57,885 bases of DNA from Desulfovibrio sp. A2 (GTDB lineage: Bacteria > Desulfobacterota > Desulfovibrionia > Desulfovibrionales > Desulfovibrionaceae). Positions 1 through 13,261 of the stretch are shown here, piece after piece. The DNA lies in the NCBI RefSeq assembly GCF_000226255.1, contig NZ_AGFG01000062.1, forward strand, positions 1-57,885. Reading direction: 5' to 3'. The position numbers were made by a program, and so were the translations under genes. Numbering within the stretch: position 1 is the first letter of the stretch; each line of letters begins with the position of its first letter. Below the pieces are notes generated by a model. It had not been told where the DNA came from and ran no database searches. It saw only the letters and a program-made list of their open reading frames with translations.

Positions 1-33
1 CCAACTGGTGCAGCCGGGCCGTGGTGTTTTCGA

Positions 34-61
34 TTGACAATGGCTGTCCTTTTGGAAGAAT
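34..61 (+). promoter_or_regulatory. Candidate sigma-70 promoter of the mreB operon
   Basis: A perfect TTGACA (34-39) is followed after 16 bases by AAGAAT (56-61), which keeps four of six -10 positions. It lies about 55 bases before mreB, the first gene of the shape operon. The weak -10 makes this a candidate only. Confidence 0.4.
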
Positions 62-110
62 GCCCTGTTTCGCAATGTTGATACGCATTCCCCCTCAGAG
101 AGGCAAGTAA

Positions 111-2268
<2,158 letters not shown>

Positions 2269-2389
2269 GCGCCACGTCCGGCCCGGCATCTTGCGCGGGC
2301 CGCTTGCACGCAACACGGCGCACACCTGCGCGTCCGTCCACACGCAACCCTGGCCCCCCGGGCGCAGCCACCCCCATGCCGGAACGTCC

Positions 2390-2860
2390 ATGAACTTCAG
2401 CAACCTTGTCTGGTGGGCCTGCTTCATCGTGGGGGGCGTATGGCTGCAGCAGCTGTTGCCGGGCATCGATCTGCTGGTTGCCGGGCTGCTGGTGTCGCTG
2501 CAGGAACGGCGGCTCTACCAGACCTTCTGGCTGCTGCTGGTGCTGCTGCTGGTGCAGGAGGGCACGGGCACCCTGGCCTTCGGCTCCACCGCGCTGTGGT
2601 ACGGCGCGCTGATCGTCTTCTTCAACGTGGGGCGCTGGTTGTTCGAGGCCGAAAACCTCGTCTTCGTGGTGCTGCTCAGCCTGGGCCTTGGCGCGTGCCA
2701 CTTCCTGTTCACGCTGATGATGGCCTCGCTGCAGCAGTTGGACATTCCGCAGGACAGGCTGTTTCTGGAAAGCGTGTGGCAGGCCTGCGTCATTCCCCCG
2801 GCCTGGTGGCTGACCCATTTCGCGCGCCGGAGATGCATGGGCGATGCGCATTCAGTTTGA
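2390..2860 (+). CDS. mreD: MreD, rod-shape determining membrane protein
   Basis: MreD is a small polytopic inner-membrane partner of MreC in the elongasome. The open frame extends upstream to 2291, but the extra residues are a hydrophilic, non-conserved stretch, so the ATG at 2390 (MNFSNLVWWACFIVGG) is chosen; the ribosome site is weak. The 156 aa product is almost entirely hydrophobic with about four or five membrane segments, as expected. Its last 17 bases overlap the start of the PBP2 gene, suggesting translational coupling. The identification rests on hydrophobicity, size and invariable gene order rather than on a sharp motif. Confidence 0.9.
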   Translation: MNFSNLVWWACFIVGGVWLQQLLPGIDLLVAGLLVSLQERRLYQTFWLLLVLLLVQEGTGTLAFGSTALWYGALIVFFNVGRWLFEAENLVFVVLLSLGLGACHFLFTLMMASLQQLDIPQDRLFLESVWQACVIPPAWWLTHFARRRCMGDAHSV

Positions 2861-5126
2861 ACCCGAAGGCTTCCAGCCGCCCCGCGGGGGCCTGATACTG
2901 CTCCAGTGCATCGTCGCCGGGCTGTTCTTCCTGTTCGTGGTGCGCTTCTGGTACCTGCAGATCCACCGGGGCGAAGAGTTCGCGCGCATGGCGCGCGAGA
3001 ACCGGCTGCGCCAGGAGCGCATCTACGCCTCGCGCGGTCTTTTGCGCGACCGTGAAGGCCGCCTGCTGGCCGAAAACCGCCCCGCCTTCGGCCTGGCCCT
3101 GGTGCGCGAGGACTGCCGCGACATCCCTTCCACCCTGGCCCAGGTCAGCGAGTGGACGGGCATTCCCCTTGACCAGCTCACCGCCAAGTTCAACCAGGAC
3201 CGTCTGCGGGTGAAGCCCTTCGAGCACCTGCTGCTCATCTCCGACATGCCCTTCGATCTGCTCGCGCGCATCGAGAACCGCGTGCTGCAATGGCCGGGAC
3301 TGGAAATCGTCACCCGGTCCAAGCGCAACTACCCGCAGGGCGAGCTGATGGCCCACATCCTGGGGTACGTGGCCGAAGCCAACGAAAAGGAGCTGGAGGA
3401 CGACAAGGATCTGAACCTTGGCGACTTCGTGGGCAAGCAGGGGCTGGAACTGGTGCTGGAGCGCCGCCTGCGCGGCCAGAAGGGGCTGCACCAGCTGGAA
3501 GTGGACGTGCTGGGCCGCCAGTTGAACAAGAAGCTGGTGCAGGAGCCGCAGAGCGGCGAGAACATCGACCTGTCCATCGACCTCGGCTTGCAGCAGGTGG
3601 CCTGGGACGCGCTGGAGGACGAGACCGGCTGCGTGGTGGCCATGGACCCCGACACCGGCAGGCTGCTGGCGCTGGTCACCAAGCCCTCATTCGACAACAA
3701 CGCCTTTGCCGCCGGGCTTTCGCTGAAGGAATGGCAGGCCCTGCGCGACAACCCGCGTCACCCCCTGCAGAACCGCGTCATCCAGAGCGTGTATCCGCCC
3801 GGCTCGGTGTGGAAGCTGATGATGGCGGGCATGCTGCTGAACGAAGGGGTGAACCCCACCGACTCGGTGTGGTGCACGGGCGAAGTGGCCCTGGGCAAGC
3901 AGGTGTTCCGCTGCTGGAAGAAGGGCGGGCACGGCCGCGTGGACATGATGCGTTCGCTCATCGAATCGTGCGACGTGTACTATTACCAGATGAGCGACCG
4001 CTTCGGCATCGACAAGATCGAGGCCTTCGCCAAGGCATGCGGGTTCGGCGCGCCCACGGGCATAGACCTGCCGCACGAAAAGTCCGGCTTGGTGCCCTCC
4101 AAGCAGTGGAAGCGCCGCCGCTTCGGCGAACCGTGGCACCGGGGCGAAACCCTGAACGTGTCCATCGGCCAGGGCTTCACCCTGGTCACGCCGGTGCAGG
4201 TGGCCTCGTTCGTTTCCGCCCTGATGAACGGCGGCAAGCTGCTGAAGCCCAGCCTGCTGGTCGACGAGGACCCCACGGTGCGTTCCTCGCTGCCGTTCAC
4301 CGCCGCGGGCCGCAAGATGATTCTCGACGGCATGCGCCAGACCGTCAACGATGACCGGGGCACCGCCAAGGTGCTGCGGCGCGCTGACGCGGTGATGGGC
4401 GGCAAGACCGGCACCGCGCAGGTCACCAAGCTGAAGATGGTGGGCGAAGAGCGCGTGCGCACCGAAAACCTGGCCTACGAGCACCGCGACCACGCCTGGA
4501 TCGCCACCTGGGGTGAAAAGGCGGGCAAGCGCCTGGTGGTGGTGGTCATGGTGGAGCACGGCGGTCACGGCGGTTCGGATGCCGGTCCCGTGGCGCGCCG
4601 GGTGTACGACAAGTTTTTCGGCTCGCCGCCGGGCGCGGCGCCGCTGGCGCCCGCCGGACAGAGCGCCCCGGCCGCTCCGGCCACTCCGGGTGCGGTTTCG
4701 CCCGGCCAGCCAGTGCAGCCAGTCCAGCCAGTCCAGTCAGTCCAGTCAGTCCAGCCCGGTCAGCCCGGTCAGTCGGTCCCGCAGGTACAGCCTGCCCCGG
4801 TCTCCCGTTCCGCCATCCCCGTACCGCCGCCCGCCCGGCCAGACCAGGCGGTGGGCGCGCCGGAACAGCCGGAGCAACAGGACCGGCAGGACGAAGGCCT
4901 GCGCACCGTGCCCGCGGGCCGTTCGGCGCGGCCCGCGGGGCGTGACCGCGCCACGGGCCGGGGGGCCGAGGCTCCCGAGGTGGAGGACGCCCGCGAGGGC
5001 CAGCACCGCTACGACCCGGACACCTTCGATCCCGACGCCGCCACGACGGACGGCCGGGGCGGGGACGACGGCGTGGCGCCGCCGCTGCGGCGCTTCCAGG
5101 ACGTGGCCCCGGAGGACGGACAATGA
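2844..5126 (+). CDS. mrdA: Penicillin-binding protein 2 (elongation transpeptidase) with long C-terminal tail
   Basis: PBP2 crosslinks new peptidoglycan during elongation, anchored by one N-terminal membrane helix (about 14-36). The dimerisation domain (about 45-225) is followed by the transpeptidase domain with the three catalytic motifs: Ser321-Val-Trp-Lys324, Ser375-Cys-Asp and Lys521-Thr-Gly-Thr. At 760 aa it is over 100 aa longer than typical PBP2. The excess is a C-terminal tail from about residue 590, rich in Pro, Gln and Ala and then in acidic and Arg residues, containing VQP/VQS tandem repeats. The transpeptidase core looks complete, so the protein should be active; the tail probably lies in the periplasm. 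It overlaps mreD by 17 bases and rodA by 4 (ATGA). Confidence 0.97.
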   Translation: MRIQFEPEGFQPPRGGLILLQCIVAGLFFLFVVRFWYLQIHRGEEFARMARENRLRQERIYASRGLLRDREGRLLAENRPAFGLALVREDCRDIPSTLAQVSEWTGIPLDQLTAKFNQDRLRVKPFEHLLLISDMPFDLLARIENRVLQWPGLEIVTRSKRNYPQGELMAHILGYVAEANEKELEDDKDLNLGDFVGKQGLELVLERRLRGQKGLHQLEVDVLGRQLNKKLVQEPQSGENIDLSIDLGLQQVAWDALEDETGCVVAMDPDTGRLLALVTKPSFDNNAFAAGLSLKEWQALRDNPRHPLQNRVIQSVYPPGSVWKLMMAGMLLNEGVNPTDSVWCTGEVALGKQVFRCWKKGGHGRVDMMRSLIESCDVYYYQMSDRFGIDKIEAFAKACGFGAPTGIDLPHEKSGLVPSKQWKRRRFGEPWHRGETLNVSIGQGFTLVTPVQVASFVSALMNGGKLLKPSLLVDEDPTVRSSLPFTAAGRKMILDGMRQTVNDDRGTAKVLRRADAVMGGKTGTAQVTKLKMVGEERVRTENLAYEHRDHAWIATWGEKAGKRLVVVVMVEHGGHGGSDAGPVARRVYDKFFGSPPGAAPLAPAGQSAPAAPATPGAVSPGQPVQPVQPVQSVQSVQPGQPGQSVPQVQPAPVSRSAIPVPPPARPDQAVGAPEQPEQQDRQDEGLRTVPAGRSARPAGRDRATGRGAEAPEVEDAREGQHRYDPDTFDPDAATTDGRGGDDGVAPPLRRFQDVAPEDGQ
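4707..4761 (+). repeat. 9-bp tandem repeat in the PBP2 tail
   Basis: About six imperfect in-frame copies of CAGCCAGTC encode Gln-Pro-Val or Gln-Ser-Val units. The period is a multiple of three, so copy-number changes would lengthen or shorten the tail without breaking the frame. Confidence 0.85.
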
Positions 5127-6238
5127 CCCCCATCGACCGCCGACTCATCACCCACATGAACTGGGGCCTGGTGGGGTTCACCGCGCTGCTGTTCCTCTTC
5201 GGCGTGGCCAACCTGTACTCGGCCAGCGGCGTGCGCATGGAAGACGGCATCGTGGTCTCCACCTTCTACCAGAAACAGCTGCTGTGGGGGCTGATGGGCC
5301 TTGGCGGCATGGTCTTCTTCATGCTGTTCGACTACCGGCACATGAAGAGCCTGGCCCTGCCGCTGTTCATCATCACCATGATCCTGCTGGCGGCCATCCC
5401 GGTGTTCGGCAAGGTGGTGTACGGCGCGCGGCGCTGGCTGCCGCTGGGCTTCATGAACCTGCAGCCCAGCGAGGTGGCCAAGATCGCCATCCTGATCATG
5501 GGGGCGCGCTTTCTGTCGCGCAGCCGTGAGCCGCTGGGCTGGAAGGGGCTGTTCGAGGTGCTGGGGCTGGGGCTGCTGCCCGCCTCGTTCATCGTCATGC
5601 AGCCGGACCTTGGCACCACCCTGCTGCTGCTCATGCTGCTGGGCGGCATCACCCTGTTCCACGGGGTGAAGCCCGGCGTGCTGAAGACCTGCCTGGTAGT
5701 GGTGCCCTCACTGCTGCCGCTGGCGTGGTTCCGCTTGCACGACTATCAGAAGCAGCGCATCCTGACCTTCCTCGATCCCGGCAACGACCCGCTTGGCGCG
5801 GGCTATCACATCATCCAGTCGCAGATAGCCATCGGTTCCGGGCAGTTGTGGGGCAAGGGGTTTCTGGGGGGCACCCAGAGCCAGTTGCGCTTTCTGCCGG
5901 AAAAACACACCGACTTCGCCCTGGCCGTGTTCGGCGAGGAATGGGGCTTCATGGGCTGCGTGGTGCTGCTGGCGCTGTTCTGCCTGTTTCTGCTCAGCAT
6001 CTTCAACACCGCGCGAGACGCCAAAGACCGCTTTGGCAGCTACTTGACGGTGGGGGTTTTCTTCTATTTCTTCTGGCAGATACTGATCAACATGGGCATG
6101 GTGATGGGGCTCATGCCCGTGGTGGGCGTGCCGCTGCCGTTCATCAGCTACGGGGGCAGCGCCACCCTGGTCAATTTCTGCCTGATTGGACTCGTGCTCA
6201 ATGTCTCCATGCGGCGGTTCATGTTCAAGACATCGTGA
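5123..6238 (+). CDS. mrdB: RodA, SEDS-family peptidoglycan glycosyltransferase
   Basis: RodA polymerises lipid II into glycan strands during elongation and works as a pair with PBP2, encoded just upstream with an ATGA overlap. The 371 aa protein is polytopic with about ten membrane helices and carries SEDS hallmarks: NLYSASG in the first segment, the QPSEVAKI-type loop near residue 112, the QPDLGT motif near 159, and a C-terminal PLPFISYGGS signature near 334. Length and motif order match canonical RodA rather than FtsW, as does the company of mreBCD and PBP2. Confidence 0.97.
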   Translation: MTPIDRRLITHMNWGLVGFTALLFLFGVANLYSASGVRMEDGIVVSTFYQKQLLWGLMGLGGMVFFMLFDYRHMKSLALPLFIITMILLAAIPVFGKVVYGARRWLPLGFMNLQPSEVAKIAILIMGARFLSRSREPLGWKGLFEVLGLGLLPASFIVMQPDLGTTLLLLMLLGGITLFHGVKPGVLKTCLVVVPSLLPLAWFRLHDYQKQRILTFLDPGNDPLGAGYHIIQSQIAIGSGQLWGKGFLGGTQSQLRFLPEKHTDFALAVFGEEWGFMGCVVLLALFCLFLLSIFNTARDAKDRFGSYLTVGVFFYFFWQILINMGMVMGLMPVVGVPLPFISYGGSATLVNFCLIGLVLNVSMRRFMFKTS

Positions 6239-6297
6239 TTCCTGAAAATACGGGCCACGGAAAAGTTGCACTTTCCCTCACAAAGGAGGCGACACAC

Positions 6298-6639
6298 ATG
6301 GCAAGGGACGAGATAAACGCCTTCCTCGGCGCTGGTACCGTGTACCAGGGCCAGTTGAGCTTTCAGGGGGCGGTGCGCATAGACGGCAACTTCGTGGGCG
6401 AGGTGCATTCAGAGGGCACGCTCATCGTGGGCAAGGACGCCAATGTGGAAGGACAGGTGCGCGTGGGGCAGCTTATCCTGTCCGGCCGCGTCACCGGCGA
6501 GGTGGTGGCCCAGCGCAAGGTCATCCTGCACCGCACCGGCAATCTGAACGGCAACCTTTCCACTCCCGTGCTGGTCATGGAAGAGGGCGCCGTCATCGAG
6601 GGCCGCATCACCATGCAGCCTTCCGAAAAGACGGAGTAA
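6298..6639 (+). CDS. Bactofilin family cytoskeletal protein
   Basis: Bactofilins are polymerising beta-helix proteins that organise cell-envelope enzymes. This 113 aa protein shows the typical repeating pattern of short beta strands with Gly and Val (VRIDGNFVGEV, LIVGKDANVEGQV, LILSGRVTGEV and so on, residues about 20-105) with short unstructured ends. The ATG at 6298 follows a strong AAAGGAGG at 6282-6289. It lies 60 bases after rodA and before a clear terminator, so it is probably the last gene of the shape operon, in keeping with a role in localising wall synthesis. The exact partner is unknown. Confidence 0.9.
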   Translation: MARDEINAFLGAGTVYQGQLSFQGAVRIDGNFVGEVHSEGTLIVGKDANVEGQVRVGQLILSGRVTGEVVAQRKVILHRTGNLNGNLSTPVLVMEEGAVIEGRITMQPSEKTE

Positions 6640-6666
6640 ACCCCGCCCCTTCACATGCCCTTTCCG

Positions 6667-6688
6667 GCCGCCTTCGGGCGGCTTTTTC
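6667..6688 (+). terminator. Rho-independent terminator after bactofilin
   Basis: A 6-bp GC stem (GCCGCC/GGCGGC) with a stable TTCG tetraloop is followed directly by TTTTT. It closes the mreB-bactofilin operon. Confidence 0.9.
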
Positions 6689-6749
6689 ATTTGTATCGCA
6701 ATGACGGCAGGTTGGGTTCCAGGAGACTGTTTGCAAAGGAAAAAAGACT

Positions 6750-6778
6750 TTGACACACCCGTTGTAATCAGCTAAATC
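6750..6778 (+). promoter_or_regulatory. Sigma-70 type promoter of the atp operon
   Basis: TTGACA (6750-6755), a 17-base spacer and TAAATC (6773-6778) lie in the AT-richer gap between the bactofilin terminator and the first atp gene. Transcription would start near 6785, leaving a leader of about 40 bases before the ATG at 6826. Confidence 0.65.
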
Positions 6779-6825
6779 CAACCCGACTTTGAGCTTAAAT
6801 TCACAACCTCACCAAGGGAGCAGGC

Positions 6826-7242
6826 ATGATCGATCTGAACATCACCTTCTTCTTCCAGTTGGTGAACTTCCTTGTGACGCTCGTGGTTCTGAATGCCATC
6901 CTCATCCGGCCGGTGCGGGATATCATCAGAAAGCGGCGTGACAGGATGTCCGGCCTTCTCGGCGAATCGGAGCAGTTCGCCGGTCAGGCCGACGCCAAGC
7001 TGAAGAATTACGAGGCCACCCTTGCCAAAGCCCGCGCCGAAGCCACGGCCGAGCGCGACAAGGCCCGGGCCGAGGGCGTGGCCCGGGAACAGGTGATCCT
7101 GGCCGATGCCGGCAGGCAGGCCCAGGACTACCTGGAAAAATCCCGCCAGCAGGTGGCCGCCCAGGTGAAGACCGCCATGGACACCCTGAAGGGGCAGGTC
7201 GACGCGCTGGCCGCCAAGGCTACCGCCAAGGTGCTGGGCTAA
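6826..7242 (+). CDS. ATP synthase Fo subunit b' (AtpF-like)
   Basis: This subunit is half of the heterodimeric peripheral stalk that holds F1 against rotation. The 138 aa protein has one N-terminal membrane helix (about 8-27) followed by a long charged Ala/Lys/Glu/Gln helix typical of b subunits. The ATG follows GGGAG. Two different b-type genes in a row (this one lacking a leader and the next one carrying a signal-like start) is the arrangement found in Desulfovibrio and other deltaproteobacteria. Subunits a and c are not in this operon and must be encoded elsewhere. Confidence 0.92.
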   Translation: MIDLNITFFFQLVNFLVTLVVLNAILIRPVRDIIRKRRDRMSGLLGESEQFAGQADAKLKNYEATLAKARAEATAERDKARAEGVAREQVILADAGRQAQDYLEKSRQQVAAQVKTAMDTLKGQVDALAAKATAKVLG

Positions 7243-7281
7243 CCCCCCCCGTCAGTGCGCAACAGCAAGGAGGGATCGGCG

Positions 7282-7851
7282 TTGAAAGGGCTGAAACACA
7301 GTGCAGCGGCGCTCGGACTGGTGCTTGCCACCGCCGGCGTGGCGCTGGCCTCCGACGGCGGGGGCGAGCATCATGCCGACTGGGGCAACTTCGCCTTCCG
7401 TGTCGCCAACTTCGTCATCTTCATCGGCATCATCTACTGGGCCGCGGGTAAGAAGATTGTGGGCTTCTTCTCCGGCCGCAGGAAGGGCATCGAGCAGGAA
7501 CTGAACGACCTTGAAAGCCGCAAGGCCGAGGCCGCCAAGAACCTGGCCGACGTCGAACGCCGCATCGCCAGCCTTGAGCAGGAACGGCAGGCCATCCTCG
7601 CCGAATACCGCGCCCAGGGCGAAGCCATGCAGGCCGCCATCATCGAGAAGGCGGAAAAGACCGCCTCCCAGATCGCCGAGCAGGCCGCGCGCACGGCCGA
7701 GAACGAGATCAAGCAGGCCATGGAGAACATGCGCGCCGAGATGGCCGACCAGATCATTGCCGCCGCCGAAAAGATGCTTCAGGAAAAGCTCACTGGTGAG
7801 GAGCACGAGAAGCTTATCGACAAATACTTAACGAAGGTGGTGCTCAATTGA
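7282..7851 (+). CDS. atpF: ATP synthase Fo subunit b
   Basis: This is the second peripheral-stalk subunit. The frame is open from a GTG at 7255, but the strong ribosome site AAGGAGGG (7267-7274) sits inside that extension and points to the TTG at 7282, giving 189 aa. The protein starts with a signal-peptide-like hydrophobic stretch ending in Ala-Leu-Ala-Ser (about residue 25), then a membrane segment (about 38-58), then a long coiled-coil stalk. The leader-like N-terminus is common in deltaproteobacterial AtpF. Its TGA overlaps the TTG start of atpH, implying translational coupling. Confidence 0.94.
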   Translation: MKGLKHSAAALGLVLATAGVALASDGGGEHHADWGNFAFRVANFVIFIGIIYWAAGKKIVGFFSGRRKGIEQELNDLESRKAEAAKNLADVERRIASLEQERQAILAEYRAQGEAMQAAIIEKAEKTASQIAEQAARTAENEIKQAMENMRAEMADQIIAAAEKMLQEKLTGEEHEKLIDKYLTKVVLN

Positions 7852-8399
7852 CCGGCAACATCGTAGCTCGCAGATACGCCCGTGCGCTTTTTGCGCTGGG
7901 CGCGAAATCGGGCGTCGGTGAGCTCGATAAGCTCGGCAGCGACCTTGCCGCGCTTGCCGGGGCTCTCGACAAGGCGCCCGAACTTGGCCGCATCTTCCGC
8001 AATCCCATCATCACCGCCGATGAGAAGCGGAACGTCATCCTCAAACTGGTCGAGAAGTACGGCGTGAGCGCCACCGTCCGCAATTTCTGTCTGCTGCTGG
8101 CGGACAAGGGGCGGCTCGACTGCCTTTCCGACATCCAGGCCTTCTACGGCGTTCTCCTCGACGCCGAAAAGGGCGTCATCCGCGGCGAGCTGATGACGGC
8201 CGTTGAACTTGCGGAAGCAAAGCGCGCACAGGTCAAGGCTGCTCTTGAACAGCAGGCCGGACGCAAGCTGGAACTCACCTTCAGCGTGAACAAGGACATC
8301 CTTGGCGGCGTCGTGCTGAAGGTCGGCGACCGGGTGCTGGATGCCAGTCTGCGCGCGCAGTTAGGTATCCTCAAAGACAACATCAAGAGGGGTGAGTAG
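7848..8399 (+). CDS. atpH: ATP synthase F1 subunit delta
   Basis: Delta (OSCP-like) joins the top of F1 to the b stalk. The 183 aa protein is mainly helical, with the family-typical start [14 protein letters not shown] and C-terminal [16 protein letters not shown]. The proposed start is TTG 7848, overlapping the atpF stop by four bases (TTGA); GAAGGTGG just upstream acts as ribosome site. Two successive TTG starts suggest that stalk subunits are translated at a tuned, lower rate than alpha and beta, though that is inference. The gene ends four bases before the atpA start. Confidence 0.95.
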   Translation: MTGNIVARRYARALFALGAKSGVGELDKLGSDLAALAGALDKAPELGRIFRNPIITADEKRNVILKLVEKYGVSATVRNFCLLLADKGRLDCLSDIQAFYGVLLDAEKGVIRGELMTAVELAEAKRAQVKAALEQQAGRKLELTFSVNKDILGGVVLKVGDRVLDASLRAQLGILKDNIKRGE

Positions 8400-8403
8400 G
8401 GCT

Positions 8404-9912
8404 ATGCAGATCAAAGCCGAAGAAATCAGCAAGATCATCGAAGAGCAGATCCAAAGCTATGAGCAGCGGGTCGAGATGAGCGAAACCGGCACCGTGCTCT
8501 ACGTCGGTGACGGTATTGCGCGCGTCTACGGCGTCCGTAATGCCATGGCCATGGAACTGCTCGAGTTCCCCGGCGGTCTCATGGGCATGGTGCTGAACCT
8601 TGAAGAGGACAACGTGGGTGTCGCTCTTCTGGGTGACGACACGGGCCTGAAGGAAGGCGACCCGGTCAAGCGTACCGGCAAGATCTTCTCGGTGCCGGTG
8701 GGCGATGCGGTCATGGGCCGCGTGCTCAACCCCCTTGGTCAGCCCATCGACGGTCTTGGGCCGTTGGACGCCAAGGACTTCCGCCCGGTGGAACTGAAGG
8801 CGCCCGGCATCATCGCCCGTAAGTCGGTGCATGAACCCATGCCCACCGGCATCAAGGCCATCGACGCCATGACGCCCATCGGCCGCGGCCAGCGCGAACT
8901 GGTCATCGGCGACCGTCAGACCGGCAAGACCGCCGTCTGCATCGACGCCATCCTGGCGCAGAAGGACACCGACATCCACTGCTTCTACGTGGCCATCGGC
9001 CAGAAGAAGGCAACGGTTGCCCTGGTGGCCGACACCCTGCGCAAGTACGGCGCGATGGAATACACCACCATCATCTCCGCCACCGCGTCGGAACCCGCGC
9101 CGCTGCAGTTCATCTCGGCGTACTCCGGCTGCACCATGGCCGAGCACTACCGCAACAACGGCAAGCACGCGCTGATCATCTACGATGACCTTTCCAAGCA
9201 GGCCGTTGCCTACCGCCAGATGTCGCTGCTGCTCCGCCGTCCTCCGGGGCGTGAAGCTTACCCCGGCGACGTGTTCTACCTGCACTCGCGCCTGCTGGAA
9301 CGCGCCGCGAAGGTCAACGATTCGCTGGGCGCCGGTTCGCTGACCGCCCTGCCGATCATCGAAACCCAGGCCGGCGACGTGTCCGCGTACATCCCGACCA
9401 ACGTTATCTCCATCACCGACGGTCAGGTGTACCTGGAACCCAACCTGTTCAACGCGGGCATCCGTCCCGCCATCAACGTCGGTCTGTCGGTGTCCCGAGT
9501 GGGCGGCGCCGCGCAGATCAAGGCGATGAAGCAGGTTGCCGGCACCATGCGTCTGGACCTTGCCCAGTACCGCGAACTGGCTGCCTTCGCGCAGTTCGGT
9601 TCCGACCTCGACAAGGCCACGAAGCAGAAGCTCGACCGCGGCGCGCGCCTGGTGGAACTGCTGAAGCAGCCCCAGTACCAGCCCATGCCGGTGGAACAGC
9701 AGGTCGCCTCCATGTACGCCGCCACCCGCGGCCTGATGGACGACGTGCCCGTGCTGTCCATTCGCAAGTTCGAAGCCGAAATGCTCGACTTCATCAAGAA
9801 CTCGAAGGCCGACATCCTGAACGACATCAAGACCAAGAAGGCTCTCGACGCGGACATCGAAGACCGCCTGAAGGCAGCTGTTGCCGAGTTCAAAAAGGGC
9901 TTCCAAGCCTAG
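8404..9912 (+). CDS. atpA: ATP synthase F1 subunit alpha
   Basis: Alpha is the non-catalytic nucleotide-binding subunit of the F1 hexamer. The frame opens at GTG 8392, but ATG 8404 gives the conserved beginning [12 protein letters not shown] and is preceded by GAGGGG, so it is preferred. The product is 502 aa, the standard length. The Walker A motif GDRQTGKT lies at 169-176 and the alpha/beta signature [14 protein letters not shown] near 361-374. The sequence is highly conserved with no sign of damage. Confidence 0.98.
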   Translation: MQIKAEEISKIIEEQIQSYEQRVEMSETGTVLYVGDGIARVYGVRNAMAMELLEFPGGLMGMVLNLEEDNVGVALLGDDTGLKEGDPVKRTGKIFSVPVGDAVMGRVLNPLGQPIDGLGPLDAKDFRPVELKAPGIIARKSVHEPMPTGIKAIDAMTPIGRGQRELVIGDRQTGKTAVCIDAILAQKDTDIHCFYVAIGQKKATVALVADTLRKYGAMEYTTIISATASEPAPLQFISAYSGCTMAEHYRNNGKHALIIYDDLSKQAVAYRQMSLLLRRPPGREAYPGDVFYLHSRLLERAAKVNDSLGAGSLTALPIIETQAGDVSAYIPTNVISITDGQVYLEPNLFNAGIRPAINVGLSVSRVGGAAQIKAMKQVAGTMRLDLAQYRELAAFAQFGSDLDKATKQKLDRGARLVELLKQPQYQPMPVEQQVASMYAATRGLMDDVPVLSIRKFEAEMLDFIKNSKADILNDIKTKKALDADIEDRLKAAVAEFKKGFQA

Positions 9913-9926
9913 GCGGGAGGTAACCG

Positions 9927-12241
<2,315 letters not shown>

Positions 12242-12251
12242 GGAGTGACCC

Positions 12252-12656
12252 ATGGAAAAGTCGCTCCATCTCGAAATCGTCACGCCTGACAGGCTCGTGC
12301 TCAGCGAGAAGGTCGACTATGTGGGCGCGCCCGGCTACGAGGGCGAATTCGGCATCCTGCCGAACCACATTCCCTTCCTCTCCGCGCTGAACATCGGCAG
12401 CCTGTACTACAAGGCTGGCGGCAAGACGCACTGGATCTTCGTGTCCGGCGGTTTTGCCGAGGTTTCGGACAACAAGGTGACCGTGCTGGCCGAATCGGCG
12501 GAACGCGCAGAGGACATCGACCTCGAACGCGCCCGCAAGGCCAGGGAACGTGCCGAGCAACGCCTGGCCCAGGCCAAGGAAAAGCTCGACAGCGCACGGG
12601 CCCAGGCAGCCCTGCAGCGCGCCTTGGCGCGCATGAGGGTGCGCGGCGCCGCCTAG
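12252..12656 (+). CDS. atpC: ATP synthase F1 subunit epsilon
   Basis: Epsilon binds gamma and can brake ATP hydrolysis. The 134 aa protein has the N-terminal beta-sandwich ([22 protein letters not shown] and the [12 protein letters not shown] motif) and a C-terminal helical hairpin rich in Ala, Arg and Glu. The ATG follows AAGGAG nine bases upstream and ten bases after the atpD stop. It is the last gene of the operon, closed by a strong hairpin. Confidence 0.97.
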   Translation: MEKSLHLEIVTPDRLVLSEKVDYVGAPGYEGEFGILPNHIPFLSALNIGSLYYKAGGKTHWIFVSGGFAEVSDNKVTVLAESAERAEDIDLERARKARERAEQRLAQAKEKLDSARAQAALQRALARMRVRGAA

Positions 12657-12690
12657 CGCGGACCGACCGCACGGCCGACTACGAAATGCG

Positions 12691-12721
12691 ACGGCCCGGA
12701 GGGAAACCTCCGGGCCGTTTG
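12691..12721 (+). terminator. Terminator of the atp operon
   Basis: A perfect 12-bp stem (12691-12702 with 12707-12718) with a GAAA tetraloop is followed by TTGCGTT. It lies 35 bases after the atpC stop. Confidence 0.85.
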
Positions 12722-12842
12722 CGTTGTGCCGGGCCGGGGGTGCCGCCGGGGCGGTCGCACCAGCGCGGCGGGCAGGAGGGCAAGGCAAGGCCTCGCCGCC
12801 AGCATGCGGTTGCTGTTCCGGATGCCTATGCCACCCCCGCCC

Positions 12843-12875
12843 AAAAAAGAGCCGGGCCGGAAGTACCGGCCCGGC
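12843..12875 (-). terminator. Minus-strand terminator
   Basis: A perfect 10-bp stem GCCGGGCCGG/CCGGCCCGGC with a 5-base loop is followed, read on the minus strand, by CTCTTTTTT. It lies about 150 bases after the stop of the small minus-strand gene at 13025-13261. The rest of the 370-base gap after atpC holds nothing else I can name. Confidence 0.85.
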
Positions 12876-13024
12876 GTGCGGGTTGCGACCAGGAGCGGCC
12901 GTGCAGTTGCCCTCTTCGTGTATCGTTGGGGATCGGTCGGGGGCCGTTCCGTGGCGTCACTGCAAACTGCGGGGCAGATTGCAAGGCCTGGCGTGGGCCA
13001 TGTCCCGCACCACGCCGCCCAGGG

Positions 13025-13261
13025 CTACCCCAGGGTCTTTGCGGCGATGGAGCGGAACAGCTTCAGGCTGTGCGGCTCGTTGCGGAATTCCGACGAAGGC
13101 ACCTTGGCCGTGGTGTCGCCATACCGCTTGTAGATGGCGGCCGCCTTGCCCGGCGAAATGTTCTTGCCGCCGGGGCAGACCACGTTGCCCGACGGGGTGA
13201 CGGTGCAGCCCATGGTGTTGGCGGTCTGCATGAACTTGTGGGCGAACTCTTCCGGTTTCAT
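13025..13261 (-). CDS. Small conserved-looking protein of unknown function
   Basis: I do not recognise this 78 aa protein. It begins MKPEEFAHKFMQTANTMGC and contains a Gly/Pro-rich centre with two cysteines (MGCTVTPSGNVVCPGG) about ten residues apart, then a Lys/Arg-rich helical end. It has no signal peptide or membrane segment, so it is probably cytoplasmic. The ATG at 13261 is preceded on the minus strand by a good CTGGGAGG site, and a strong terminator lies downstream, so it looks like a real single-gene unit. It is transcribed away from the gene at 13824. Confidence 0.7.
   Translation of the reverse strand: MKPEEFAHKFMQTANTMGCTVTPSGNVVCPGGKNISPGKAAAIYKRYGDTTAKVPSSEFRNEPHSLKLFRSIAAKTLG

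Noticed and set aside
8383..9906. A 507-codon open frame antisense to atpA
   Set aside because: It mirrors the highly conserved atpA frame; GC-rich genomes produce long antisense frames. Its composition (His, Gly, Val, Asp rich) is that of a reverse-strand shadow.
12843..12875. Riboswitch or attenuator leader
   Set aside because: The perfect stem with a T-run on the minus strand and position after the small gene fit a plain terminator.
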